A stretch of DNA of 64,000 nt. It comes from Fervidibacter sinensis. Lineage in GTDB: Bacteria; Armatimonadota; Fervidibacteria; Fervidibacterales; Fervidibacteraceae. Position 1 is the first letter of the stretch, and every line of letters begins with the position of its first letter. The stretch lies in NCBI GenBank assembly GCA_032161045.1, contig JAVHTH010000006.1, one strand, 5' to 3'. Shown here piece by piece: positions 42,550-51,437 of the stretch. Both the position numbers and the translations under genes were made by a program. The notes beneath the pieces are model-generated. The model saw only the letters and a list, made by a program, of their open reading frames with translations, was not told the DNA's origin and ran no database searches.

Positions 42550-42666
42550 ATGAATGAGGCGTTGCCTTTCTTTCTCGTTTGGCTTGTCACTTGGATTGCA
42601 CTCATGGCATATTTGTGGCGACTTGAAAGCAAACTGAAGGAACTTGAGCGCAGGGGAGACTCGTAG
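42550..42666 (+). CDS. ccmD: CcmD-like small membrane protein
   Basis: The 38-codon frame MNEALPFFLVWLVTWIALMA...LERRGDS starts 5 bp after the ccmC stop and ends 13 bp before ccmE. It has one membrane helix (about 5-21) followed by a charged coil, the CcmD design, which helps to release holo-CcmE from CcmC. Its position between ccmC and ccmE supports the assignment. It is short enough to be missed by gene callers. Confidence 0.8.
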   Translation: MNEALPFFLVWLVTWIALMAYLWRLESKLKELERRGDS

Positions 42667-42679
42667 GAGGTGAACTTGA

Positions 42680-43105
42680 GTGCTACAGGCTCGTTGGAAA
42701 ATCTTTGCCGCTGTAGCGCTTGTTGCCTTGCTTTTTTACGCTGGCTATGCGCTGTTTTCGTCGGGCAACATCGTTCAGCCGTATGTCACTTTTGACAAAG
42801 CGAGGGAAATAGCGGGCATCGTTCGTGTTGCCGTTTTCATTGACCATAAAACCCGCACATACGACCACGAAACTGGCGCCCTTGAGTTTATGGCGAAGGA
42901 CACGAAAGGAAACACTTGCAAAGTTAGGCTTAACCCGAATTTTGTCCCGCCTGCTGGCTTTGAGCAAACCCCGATGGCTGTCGTCATAGGTCGCTACAAG
43001 GACGGGATTTTTGAGGCTGACAGGATGTTCCTGAAGTGCCCGTCAAAGTATGAGGGACGCTTTGATGTTAGCGAAGGCACTGACAAAACCGCAGCAGGGC
43101 GCTGA
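42680..43105 (+). CDS. ccmE: Heme chaperone CcmE, Cys-type
   Basis: The GTG start has GGAGGTG upstream. The 141-residue protein has an N-terminal membrane anchor (about 9-27) and the OB-fold domain (VRVAVFIDHK...PPAGFEQTPMAVVIGRYKDGIFEADRMFLKCPSKYE). The heme-binding HxxxY of the E. coli protein is replaced by Cys120-Pro-Ser-Lys-Tyr124, that is CxxxY, the variant I recall from archaea and some anaerobic bacteria. It receives heme from CcmC and delivers it to CcmF. Confidence 0.9.
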   Translation: MLQARWKIFAAVALVALLFYAGYALFSSGNIVQPYVTFDKAREIAGIVRVAVFIDHKTRTYDHETGALEFMAKDTKGNTCKVRLNPNFVPPAGFEQTPMAVVIGRYKDGIFEADRMFLKCPSKYEGRFDVSEGTDKTAAGR

Positions 43106-43136
43106 ACGATAGTTGAATTTCGGCAAGGTGAAAAGC

Positions 43137-43829
43137 ATGACAGTTGCAGCAAAGGAGTCTGGATTGCTTGACATCATAGTGAAGCGGTTGATTGAGTTTG
43201 ACAGCAAAATTTCCGCAATTGTGCTCATCGGCTCGTTCTCTTGGTTCCCAGAACTTGCAAGGGATGTTGACATAGTCGTCATCACCGAAAGCGACTTGCC
43301 TTCCGACGCATATTGGGATGTTGTTTCCGATTTGCCCAAACCTGTTGACATTGTTGTTTTGAGGCGAGGTGAGAAGGCGAAGGGTTTGGCGCTCGCTTTG
43401 AGGGCAGGGGTTTTGCTTTGGGGCGATGTTGAGGCTGTTAAGGAGGCGACAAAAAATATGCCCGTGCCAACTTTAAAGGACGCTCACGATTGGCTTGCAC
43501 TTGCAAAGGAGGCATTGAATGAGGGTTTTAGCGAAACCGATCCCGATAGGCAAGATAAGCGTTTTCGCACCGCTTTCAACTTGCTTTTTGAGGCAGCAAG
43601 AGTTGCTGCCATGTGGTTCTTGGACACTGAGGAAGGACGGTGGGGTGAATTGAGACGACAATTACCACAACCCTTTTCTGAGCAGTTTCGTCAATTCATC
43701 AACACGCATCACATCGCTTATTGGTATGAGGGTGACTACCCGCAAGATCTTGTCGCCGATGAATTTGAGCGTTGGCACAACGAAGTTGTCTCGTTCATTG
43801 ACGGCTTGCAACAGTTGAAAGGCGCTTGA
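43137..43829 (+). CDS. Nucleotidyltransferase fused to a HEPN-like domain
   Basis: The ATG at 43137 follows AAGGTGAAAAG. The 230-residue protein begins with a polymerase-beta-type nucleotidyltransferase domain (about 15-90): IVLIGSFSWFPELARDVDIVVI has the GS loop and the DxD of the active site. Residues about 110-225 are helical and HEPN-like (AHDWLALAKEALNEGF, FRTAFNLLFEAARVAAMWFL). MNT/HEPN pairs are known toxin-antitoxin systems in which the transferase AMPylates the HEPN RNase. It is embedded in the ccm operon directly after ccmE and followed by two more small genes. The role is inferred. Confidence 0.7.
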   Translation: MTVAAKESGLLDIIVKRLIEFDSKISAIVLIGSFSWFPELARDVDIVVITESDLPSDAYWDVVSDLPKPVDIVVLRRGEKAKGLALALRAGVLLWGDVEAVKEATKNMPVPTLKDAHDWLALAKEALNEGFSETDPDRQDKRFRTAFNLLFEAARVAAMWFLDTEEGRWGELRRQLPQPFSEQFRQFINTHHIAYWYEGDYPQDLVADEFERWHNEVVSFIDGLQQLKGA

Positions 43830-43851
43830 CGCTTCAATGGAGGCGACAGAG

Positions 43852-44163
43852 ATGATCACAGCGATGGACTTGACAAAGTTGGGAAAGTATGCCGAAGCGG
43901 TTCGCAAGTTCACAGAGAAAGTCTCAAAGTTGCCAGAGGTCAAAGCCGTGAAAGTCAACCCGTGCGAGGATTATGTTGACTTGTGGGTTGTAGTTGAGCC
44001 CGGCAAGAGAGCCCAAATGACACGAAAAATTGTTGACATCTTCTGTGAAACATGGAAGCAATTCCCAGAGTTGCTCTTGGATTTGATGGTGACAGACAGC
44101 GATTATCCGACAAGCAGCGTAGAAGTTTACCGAAGGGGGATGGACAATGCCGGCGCTCCATGA
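43852..44163 (+). CDS. Small protein of nucleotidyltransferase/HEPN cluster
   Basis: The ATG at 43852 follows GGAGGCGACAGAG; an ATG at 43837 is also in frame. The 103-residue product has an alpha/beta pattern (KFTEKVSKLPEVKAVKVNPCEDYVDLWVVVEPG), similar to a degenerate nucleotidyltransferase or ACT-like domain: the VDLWVVV strand occupies the place of DxDlvV. I recognise no named family. Its last 17 bp overlap the next gene, so the two are translationally coupled. Confidence 0.6.
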   Translation: MITAMDLTKLGKYAEAVRKFTEKVSKLPEVKAVKVNPCEDYVDLWVVVEPGKRAQMTRKIVDIFCETWKQFPELLLDLMVTDSDYPTSSVEVYRRGMDNAGAP

Positions 44164-44506
44164 GCACATTGCTAAAGCGCAATCTATTGAACGAGCATTG
44201 ATGAACCTTGATGACCAGAATGCAGACCTTTGGGATTGGATAGCAGTCGTTGCTTTCTACGCTGCGCTTCACTGGGTTGACGCTTTTTTAGCAACGCTCG
44301 GTAGACATCCACTGAACCATAGGTCACGCGGTCAATTGGTTGCCATACTACCCATTTACGGCGACTATGTTGAGTTGTATGTTCTCAGCAGACAAGCCCG
44401 TTATGATGCAGGTCACCTTGAACGCGATGAAGCGATGAGGGCAAGGGATTTCCTTTTACCCCAAATTCGTCAATGGGTTCAACAGCAAATCAGTGGAGTG
44501 CCTTAA
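44147..44506 (+). CDS. HEPN-like small protein
   Basis: The 119-residue helical protein starts at an ATG preceded by GAAGGGGG inside the end of the previous gene. The segment WIAVVAFYAALHWVDAFLATL, then HPLNHRSRGQ and YVELYVLSRQARYDAG, matches the HEPN-like pattern in which an aromatic-rich helix is followed by an H..R motif. HEPN proteins are RNases or nucleotide binders. It is the third gene of the cluster between ccmE and ccmF. The family call is by pattern and is moderate. Confidence 0.6.
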   Translation: MPALHEHIAKAQSIERALMNLDDQNADLWDWIAVVAFYAALHWVDAFLATLGRHPLNHRSRGQLVAILPIYGDYVELYVLSRQARYDAGHLERDEAMRARDFLLPQIRQWVQQQISGVP

Positions 44507-44529
44507 AAAGTGAAGGAGGCGAATGAGAT

Positions 44530-46845
44530 ATGTGGCTTGGACGAATTCTGCTTTGGGCAGCGATGGCGGTAGCGATTATCACCGCATTCGCATACTTTCA
44601 GGTTGAACGCAAATTGTCAAGTTCGGACAAGAGCGGAAGCGATAACGAGTTTGGTCTCAAAAAAGCACGCCGTTGGTTTCTATTGACAGGTGCTTTGATT
44701 TTCGTGACGATGCTTTACCTTTGGTGGCTCATCATGACTGAGCGATACGAAGTCGCTTATGTTCACGACTACACCAACCGTGAATTGCCCACTCTTTACC
44801 GTTTCGCTGCTTTTTGGGGCGGACAAGCAGGTACTTGGATTTTATGGGCATTTTTCACTGTCCTTTGGGGCTTTTTGGTTTGGAAGTTCGCTCGCCCTTA
44901 CGAACCTGCGACGATGGCAATTTTGAGCGGGATGATTTTCTTGCTCCTTCTTCCCGCAGCCATTGAAGACCCATTCAGAATTTCGCACCCTAACGCAACC
45001 GATGGTCGTGGTCTTAACCCGCTGCTCCACAACTTCTGGATGGCTTTGCATCCGCCAAGCATGTTTCTCGGTTACGCTTCAATGGGCTTGCCTTTTGCTT
45101 TGGCTCTTGCTGGGCTTTGGCGAAAAGACTGGCACGGTTGGACGAGATACGCTTTGCCCGCAGCGTGCTTTGGAACTGCTGCTTTGGGGCTGGGCATCAC
45201 CCTTGGGGGGATTTGGTCTTACGAAGTTTTGGGTTGGGGCGGATATTGGGCGTGGGACCCTGTTGAAAACGCTTCCTTCATCCCTTGGCTTGCGTGTGCT
45301 GGTTTGATGCACTTGCTGGTTATTCAAAGGACAACGAAAAGCGCAGCAAGGGCAGTGACTTTCCTCGCACTGCTCACCTTCTTGACAACCTACTACGCAA
45401 CCTTTGTCACCCGCAGCGGCTTCATCCAGTCCGTCCACAGTTTCGGGACTTCACCCATCAGTTGGTGGATTCTGGGCATCATGCTTGGCTTGACAATTTT
45501 GTCTTTCGGCTTATTCTTTTTGCGAATGCGACAAGTTCCGCCAGTTGAGGGCAAACCCATTCTAAGCGGTTTAGCAAGTTTGAACACTTTCCTTTACTTC
45601 GGGACGGCGTCACTGTTTTTGCTTGCGGTCGTGATTTTTGCGGGTCTTTCTTTGCCTTGGTTGACACTTTTGGCTAATGCACTCGGTCTTACCCAGTTCG
45701 CTGAGGTTGGTGTTGACCGCACTTTTTACGACCGAGCAAGTTTTCCTTTCGGGCTCGCCATGTGCCTTCTATTGGCTCTTTTCCCGCTTTCCGTCCCCGT
45801 CCGACCACAGAACGAAGATAGCGCTAAAGAATGGGTCAAGGCTGCCCCTTGGCTCATTATCAACATCACCCTACTGACAGCGCTTTTGGCTTTCCTTTTC
45901 GGAATTCGCCAACCCGTTTCACTCATTCTCATCGGTGTCGCTTCAACTTGCTTGGTCACAAACTTCTATGCCCTTTATCTTCGCGTTAAGCAAAGCCCAT
46001 TGACAATTGGTGCATACCTTGCCCATATTGGTCTCGCCCTTTTTATCCTCGGCGTCGTAGGTTCGGAATTGCACGATAGTGCAAGGCAGTTGGTCATACC
46101 CTCAGGTGGTCATCGGACTGCTTACGGTTTTCTGTTCACTTATTCGGGGATCAACGAGCGACCAGACGGCAAACTTGAAGCGAAATTGGAAGTCTACCGA
46201 ACAGACGGGCGAGAGACCACATCGGGGAAACCCGAGTTCGTAGCGACGCCGATTTTCTGGGACACCGCTTTCGGACTCGTTAGAACCCCGTTCATCAAAC
46301 GCTACCTTACCCATGACATCTACATTGAGCCCATTGAACTGCAAGACGCTCAAGCACCGGGGACATTGACACTTGTTAGGGGCGAGGAGCGGCAAGTCGG
46401 CAATTGGAAAATCAAGTTCGTTCGCTTCCACCTTGCTGGTAAGGCGGTCATGGGAATGCCAAGTCAAGTTGGGGCTGTCTTAGAACTTAACGACGGCAAG
46501 AAAACTTACACGGCAACACCTTATTGGGATTTAGACAAAGGCACGAAGCACGAAGCGAAAATCCCAGAAAAAGGCATAACTGTTGCCCTTGAGAGCATGA
46601 ACGCTGAATCAAGGTCGGTCACTTTGCACATTGACGGAATTGAAGGGCTATACGGACACAGCGGTTTCATCGTCATCAATGTCCAAAAGAAACCTGCGGT
46701 TAATTTGGTCTGGTTTGGAGCAGTGCTGATTTTGCTCGGTTCTCTGCTTGCGGGATTGCGCAGGATGAGAGAAGCCATTAAAGCGCAGACGAAAAACCTG
46801 CAAACCGAAAGGAAGGAGCGAAAAGTCAAAAAGGTCGCTGCTTAA
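44530..46845 (+). CDS. ccmF: Heme lyase CcmF
   Basis: The 771-residue polytopic protein has the CcmF features: GGQAGTWILWAFF, NPLLHNFWMALHPPSMFLGY (P-His segment), the tryptophan-rich motif GWGGYWAWDPVENASF (about 235-250), FVTRSGFIQSVHSF, a large periplasmic C-terminal domain and a final membrane helix. It joins heme to apocytochrome c in System I. AAGGAGG precedes the ATG. The ccmE gene is 1.4 kb upstream, with the nucleotidyltransferase/HEPN cluster in between. No ccmA, ccmB, ccmG or ccmH gene is in the window. Confidence 0.94.
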   Translation: MWLGRILLWAAMAVAIITAFAYFQVERKLSSSDKSGSDNEFGLKKARRWFLLTGALIFVTMLYLWWLIMTERYEVAYVHDYTNRELPTLYRFAAFWGGQAGTWILWAFFTVLWGFLVWKFARPYEPATMAILSGMIFLLLLPAAIEDPFRISHPNATDGRGLNPLLHNFWMALHPPSMFLGYASMGLPFALALAGLWRKDWHGWTRYALPAACFGTAALGLGITLGGIWSYEVLGWGGYWAWDPVENASFIPWLACAGLMHLLVIQRTTKSAARAVTFLALLTFLTTYYATFVTRSGFIQSVHSFGTSPISWWILGIMLGLTILSFGLFFLRMRQVPPVEGKPILSGLASLNTFLYFGTASLFLLAVVIFAGLSLPWLTLLANALGLTQFAEVGVDRTFYDRASFPFGLAMCLLLALFPLSVPVRPQNEDSAKEWVKAAPWLIINITLLTALLAFLFGIRQPVSLILIGVASTCLVTNFYALYLRVKQSPLTIGAYLAHIGLALFILGVVGSELHDSARQLVIPSGGHRTAYGFLFTYSGINERPDGKLEAKLEVYRTDGRETTSGKPEFVATPIFWDTAFGLVRTPFIKRYLTHDIYIEPIELQDAQAPGTLTLVRGEERQVGNWKIKFVRFHLAGKAVMGMPSQVGAVLELNDGKKTYTATPYWDLDKGTKHEAKIPEKGITVALESMNAESRSVTLHIDGIEGLYGHSGFIVINVQKKPAVNLVWFGAVLILLGSLLAGLRRMREAIKAQTKNLQTERKERKVKKVAA

Positions 46846-46866
46846 GCCGAAATAGTGTGAACAAGG

Positions 46867-49037
46867 ATGCCGACGCAGTTTCTTTGTCGCCCTCTCTTTG
46901 GCAAACTTCCTTCGGTGAGCGAGAGCATGGCTTGGCAAGTGTTTTTCGTCCTGACCTTCATCCTCATTTCGTGCACTTTCGCTAACAGTCAAAGTGAACG
47001 AATTTCGTTGCCCAGAGTCCGACAAGTTGTCGTTGTGGTTTGTGACGGTTTGACATTGCAGTCTTTGCTTCAAATGGGTGAGCCAATAGCCACGCTGCTA
47101 CAAACTGGCGCTGTCGGTCTACTCAGTGGCTCTTCGTTGGAACTGAGCGGTCGCAAAGGCGTGCTCGTCACTTTGGGCAGCGGAAGGAGAGCGAAAGCGA
47201 ACGAACAAGCAGAGTTGGGTAAATGGTTGCAACAAAACGGTAAATCTTTTCGCCTTGAAGGCGACGGGGTTTTGGAAGCAATTGTCGGCGAGAAAACTTT
47301 TGCAAAATCCGTTCGCCAGCCCGAAGTTGTCTTCGTCGCTNNNNNNNNNNNNNNNNNNNNNNNNNNNNNNNNNNNNNNNNNNNNNNNNNNNNNNNNNNNN
47401 NNNNNNNNNNNNNNNNNNNNNNNNNNNNNNNNNNNNNNNNGTTGGGTAAATGGTTGCAACAAAACGGTAAATCTTTTCGCCTTGAAGGCGACGGGGTTTT
47501 GGAAGCAATTGTCGGCGAGAAAACTTTTGCAAAATCCGTTCGCCAGCCCGAAGTTGTCTTCGTCGCTGTCACAAAAGCATCGTTGCTACCAATGCTCAAA
47601 GGTTTGATAAAGCGACTTGACGAAAATTCGTGCCTTTGGCTTGTCATCCCAAACTCGCCTCAAACGGGTTGGTCAACCCGCCGATTGACGCCGATTTTGG
47701 TTTTCGGCAAACAAGTGCCTTCAGGGTTGTTGACATCGCCAACCACGAGAAAAATCGGGTTAGTTTCGTCGGTTGATTTTGCGCCGACATTGTTGGCTCA
47801 ACTCGGAATACCCAAACCCGCAACAGCAACGGGAAGCGAAATGAAAGTTGCCCGCTTTGAAGGCGACATACTGGCTTATCTGAAATGGCTTGACGAACGA
47901 AGTATTAAACCGCTGCAAGATTTGCCTGCACTTACTTTCACCATGTCCGCAATTACCGCTGTAGCGCTTCTGTTTGTCGCTTTGATTTTGCTCTTGAAAA
48001 TTCGCCCTCAGGAACGGTGGTCAATTTGGAATTCAAAAATTGTCAAGTCCGTTGCCGTTTTCGCTGTTCTCGCTGGGATGTCAATTCCAGCATCGCTCTT
48101 GCTCGTGACCCATTTGCCCCACAAAACTGGCGCAACCAATGCTTTGCAACTTTTGCTTTTGACTTTCGTTTTTGCCTTGACAGCGCTCAAATTCTCTGCT
48201 TGGCTTGACAAAGCCTCGTCTAACGGTTTGCCTGTTTCATTACGGGCTGCAGGTTTAATTTGCGCTTTTACGGCTCTCATCGCTTTGCTTGGAGTCCCAC
48301 TTTACTGGGCGACTCCGCTCGGTCATTACCCAACGACAGGCTGGCGCTATTTCGGCGTAACGAATTCGGGCATTGGACTTGCCCTTGCGGGAACGATTTT
48401 CGCTTGGAAGTTGCTTGGGTTACCCAACCGCTTAATCGCAATTTGGTTGATCTTGTCTCCGTTACTATCAGGCTTTTCACTTTGGGGAGCAAATTTCGGT
48501 GGCGCTTTGACTTTAGCAATTGGGTTCGCTGCATCTTGGGTTTGCACGACCAACGAAAGTTTTTCGTGGCGGAAAATCTTGGGTTCATCCCTACTCGCTT
48601 TAGCATTGACGGTTCTGACATTGTCCATCGCGGAAAATTTCGTCCCGTCCGAGCAAAAGGCTCATTGGGGTCAACTTTTGGAGCGGATGGGATTGCTCGG
48701 GATTAATGCGATTGTTGACATGGTGGCACGGAAACTTTTGCTGCTTTGGGAATTTTTCGCACGAACACCTTTGAACTTTATTGCCCTCGCCATTTTCGTC
48801 GCTTTTCATCTCGCCACAATTCTTTTGTCTAACCATTGCCGCTTGCTTGCGGAACTGAGACCGAGTTTTGTATCCACATTCATTGGCTCTTGGGCAGGGC
48901 TCATGCTGAACGACAGCGGAATGGAAGTCGTGGGCATGGCGATGGTCATTTTTGGTGGAGTGTTTTTGTTGGTGCTGGTTGAAAACGCAAGTTCAATTCA
49001 CAGGGGTGATGGAGTTGCCATCGGGGAGAGTTCATGA
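46867..49037 (+). CDS. Phosphatase-like polytopic membrane protein, split by assembly gap
   Basis: The gene is interrupted by 100 N at 47341-47440. The 127 bases before the gap (47214-47340) are repeated exactly after it (47441-47567); removing one copy and the Ns restores one frame of 647 codons. An ATG at 46927 gives a better signal peptide (MAWQVFFVLTFILISCTFA, 627 residues) than the one at 46867. Residues to about 240 resemble an alkaline-phosphatase-superfamily domain (VVVVVCDGLTLQSLL, TPILVFGK, VSSVDFAPTLLAQLG), lacking an obvious nucleophile. About ten membrane helices follow. It starts 21 bp after ccmF and may be co-transcribed. Confidence 0.7.
47214..47567. other. Scaffold gap flanked by 127-bp duplicated contig ends
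   Basis: The 127 bases 47214-47340 and 47441-47567 match throughout and flank a run of exactly 100 N. This is the sign of two contigs that overlap by 127 bp but were joined as if separated. The 354-bp interval therefore probably represents 127 real bases. Confidence 0.92.
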
Positions 49038-49446
49038 GACGGTGAATTTGCTCGCTTTGCCAGCAGCAGTTTACTTTTTGCCCGAACCTTTGCCGAAACT
49101 CCCGTTTGCTGCAGGTTATCTCATCGGCACTTTTTGGCTCACGCCTGATTTAGATTTGTCAACGAGCAGACCTTCACGCCGTTGGGGCATGCTGCGTTTG
49201 TTTTGGCTGCCTTATGCTTGGTTGTTCCCGCATCGTGGTTTATCACACCGTCCATTTCTTGGAGCGTTCACAAGGGTGCTCTATTTGGCGGCGCTCGCTG
49301 GAGTTGGTTTATGGGCTCTTGACAGTTTAGGCTATCGCTTCCAAATCAACTTCCCGCTGGGACAAGGTTGGCTGAGTTTCTTTACAGGAATCCTCATCGC
49401 TGACCTCATTCACTTACTCCTTGACACTCTTTTCACACGGCGTTGA
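49009..49446 (+). CDS. DUF2227-like metal-binding membrane protein
   Basis: The ATG at 49009 follows AGGGGTG and overlaps the end of the preceding gene by 29 bp. The 145-residue product begins MELPSGRVHE and has TPDLDLSTSRPSRRWG, FWLPYAWLFPHRGLSHRPF and IADLIHLLLD, the His/Asp pattern of the YdjM/DUF2227 family of putative metal-dependent membrane hydrolases. Three or four membrane segments are visible. Its 3' end overlaps the convergent hemerythrin gene by 33 bp. Confidence 0.75.
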   Translation: MELPSGRVHETVNLLALPAAVYFLPEPLPKLPFAAGYLIGTFWLTPDLDLSTSRPSRRWGMLRLFWLPYAWLFPHRGLSHRPFLGAFTRVLYLAALAGVGLWALDSLGYRFQINFPLGQGWLSFFTGILIADLIHLLLDTLFTRR

Positions 49447-50001
49447 TTTGGCGGAGTCGGCAAATTCCAATTCCAGTTCGTGGATAAGATGGTGATAACG
49501 CTCGTGAATGCCCTCACCAATATGTTCGCGCTCATACCGTTCAAATCGTTCTGCAAGTTCCTCGTCGTCCACTTCGGTCAAAACTTGTTCCGCCATTTTG
49601 AACAGCACATTGTCCTCCTTCCAAATGTGTTGACGAAGCAAGGCGATGTAATCGCGAGCAGCAGCGGTGAATTTCTGGCGGTTGGCTTCATTGGAAAGGT
49701 CGGAAACTGCTTCTCGCATTTGCCGTTGAAAATTTCGCCCCTCATCGTGTTCGTGAAGCATCACTCCAATCGGACCACCTTCCTTCGGTATGCCTTTCGC
49801 TTCAAGTTCGGAAAAAAGCAAACCTTCCTCTTTGCCGTGATGACACAGGTCAGCGAAGACACGGAAGAAGTCAAGGAGCGCTATAACCTTTTCCGTCGGC
49901 ACATTTTCTCCCCGTTCAAAGCGTTCGGCAACTGTTTCCAAAACCCCTAACCCTCGTTCAATAACTCGGTGCTCGTGCATCAAAGCATCAATAGATTTCA
50001 T
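49414..50001 (-). CDS. Hemerythrin-like di-iron protein
   Basis: The 195-residue four-helix-bundle protein has the ligands of a HHE hemerythrin: HEHRVIE (His9, His11), ADLCHHGKEEGLLF, HEHDEGR and LRQHIWKEDNVLF. Such proteins bind oxygen or iron or sense redox. AAGGAGGTG precedes the ATG. It converges with the DUF2227-like gene and is divergent from the ManD-type gene, with 192 bp between. Confidence 0.9.
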   Translation of the reverse strand: MKSIDALMHEHRVIERGLGVLETVAERFERGENVPTEKVIALLDFFRVFADLCHHGKEEGLLFSELEAKGIPKEGGPIGVMLHEHDEGRNFQRQMREAVSDLSNEANRQKFTAAARDYIALLRQHIWKEDNVLFKMAEQVLTEVDDEELAERFERYEREHIGEGIHERYHHLIHELELEFADSAKSTPCEKSVKE

Positions 50002-50193
50002 CGCCTACACCTCCTTCAAGGCGCTGTTAGATCCTAAAATCAGAGTTTTAGTTCCGTAATATGCCGTTGATGTCGGGGAAATCCCTATTTGCAAACCTTG
50101 CTGAAATTGGGCTTGACAGAAATCAAACTGTGCCAATCTCTCACTCTGCACTTGCTTTAGCGCTACACTTTGCCTTGCAGGAGGTGGTAAGGC

Positions 50194-51435
50194 GTGAGGA
50201 TTGTGGATGTCAAGGTCTTTGTGGTCAATCCGATTGCTGCGGAGAAGTTTGATGGCATTGGGCATTTGTATCGTCGCGGCGGCATCAATTATGTCATTGT
50301 CAAGGTCTTGACAGACGATGGCGTTTACGGGGTTGGAGAAGGGACACTGCACGCAAGCGAACTTGCGGTCGTTGCTGTGCTCAACAATTTCAGGGAACTA
50401 CTCATCGGTAAAGACCCGCGCAACATTGAGGACATATGGCATTTTCTCCACAGGTCAACTTACTGGCGGGGTGGACCAATCTTCAAGGCAGCGATTGCCG
50501 CAATTGACATGGCGCTTTGGGACATAAAGGGCAAATTGGCAAACATGCCCGTTTACCAATTGCTTGGCGGTGCTTGTCGCAAAGGCGTGCTCGTTTACCG
50601 TCATGCTGATGGACGAGACCCAAAAGAAGTTGCTGACAATGTCCGCAGGTGGCTTGAGCAAGGATACAAAGTCGTTCGGGCACAAATGGGCGGGTATGGC
50701 GGTTCAGGTAAGTTGAAGTTTGAGCCGGCAGAAAGGGAAAGTTTGCCGGGCACAACCTACTTTGAGCCAACTCGCTATTTGCTTGAAGTGCCGAAACTTT
50801 TTGAGTATCTTCGGACCGAATTGGGCATGGAAGTTGAGTTGCTTCACGATGTCCACGAACAACTTTCTCCCATTGAAGCGGCTCAATTGGCAAAGCGACT
50901 TGAACCTTATCGGCTCTTTTTCCTTGAAGACCCAGTTTCACCGGAGCAAAAAGATGCGTTGGCTTTCATTCGCTCACAGACAACAACACCGCTCGCGATT
51001 GGGGAAATCTTCTGCGACCGCGAGCAAATTATCCCGCTTTTCGTCAACCGCCTAATTGACTACATTCGCATCGCTCCTTTGCATGTTGGGGGAATCACTG
51101 AGGCGCGAAAAATCATGACACTTGCTGAACCTTTCGGTGTCAAATCGGCGTTTCACGGTGCTGCCGATTTAGGTCCAATCTCTCAGGCTGCAGCGGTTCA
51201 CCTTCAAATGAGCATTCCAAACTTTGGGGTGCAAGAGTGGACAGATTTTCGGAGCATCCAAGTTTTTTGCGATCTTTTCCCAACACCTTGCGAGGTTCGC
51301 GATGGTTATGCTTACCCGAACGATACGCCCGGGCTCGGTATTGATTTCAACGAGGAACTCGCTTCCCGCTTCCCTTACTCCCCTGTTTACATGCCCCAAA
51401 TCCGCCGAGCCGATGGAACAGTGCATGGGTATTGA
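50194..51435 (+). CDS. manD: Mannonate dehydratase-type enolase superfamily enzyme (ManD)
   Basis: The GTG start has GGAGGTGG upstream. The 413-residue enolase-superfamily protein has the ManD-like segments RSTYWRGGPIF and LLHDVHEQLSP, metal-ligand acids in HDVHE, FFLEDPV and IGEIF, and FHGAADLGP near residue 320. The family dehydrates D-mannonate or D-gluconate to 2-keto-3-deoxygluconate in uronate catabolism, though many members have low or no activity. This fits the saccharolytic neighbourhood. It converges with ppx, with 2 bp between stops. Confidence 0.85.
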   Translation: MRIVDVKVFVVNPIAAEKFDGIGHLYRRGGINYVIVKVLTDDGVYGVGEGTLHASELAVVAVLNNFRELLIGKDPRNIEDIWHFLHRSTYWRGGPIFKAAIAAIDMALWDIKGKLANMPVYQLLGGACRKGVLVYRHADGRDPKEVADNVRRWLEQGYKVVRAQMGGYGGSGKLKFEPAERESLPGTTYFEPTRYLLEVPKLFEYLRTELGMEVELLHDVHEQLSPIEAAQLAKRLEPYRLFFLEDPVSPEQKDALAFIRSQTTTPLAIGEIFCDREQIIPLFVNRLIDYIRIAPLHVGGITEARKIMTLAEPFGVKSAFHGAADLGPISQAAAVHLQMSIPNFGVQEWTDFRSIQVFCDLFPTPCEVRDGYAYPNDTPGLGIDFNEELASRFPYSPVYMPQIRRADGTVHGY

Positions 51436-51437
51436 AT

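Noticed and set aside
47070..47647. Several frames running through the N block
   Set aside because: They exist only because N was translated as X and because of the duplicated contig end.
50113..50141. Promoter for the ManD gene at TTGACA (50113-50118)
   Set aside because: No acceptable -10 sequence occurs at 16-18 bp, and the hexamer is frequent throughout this DNA.
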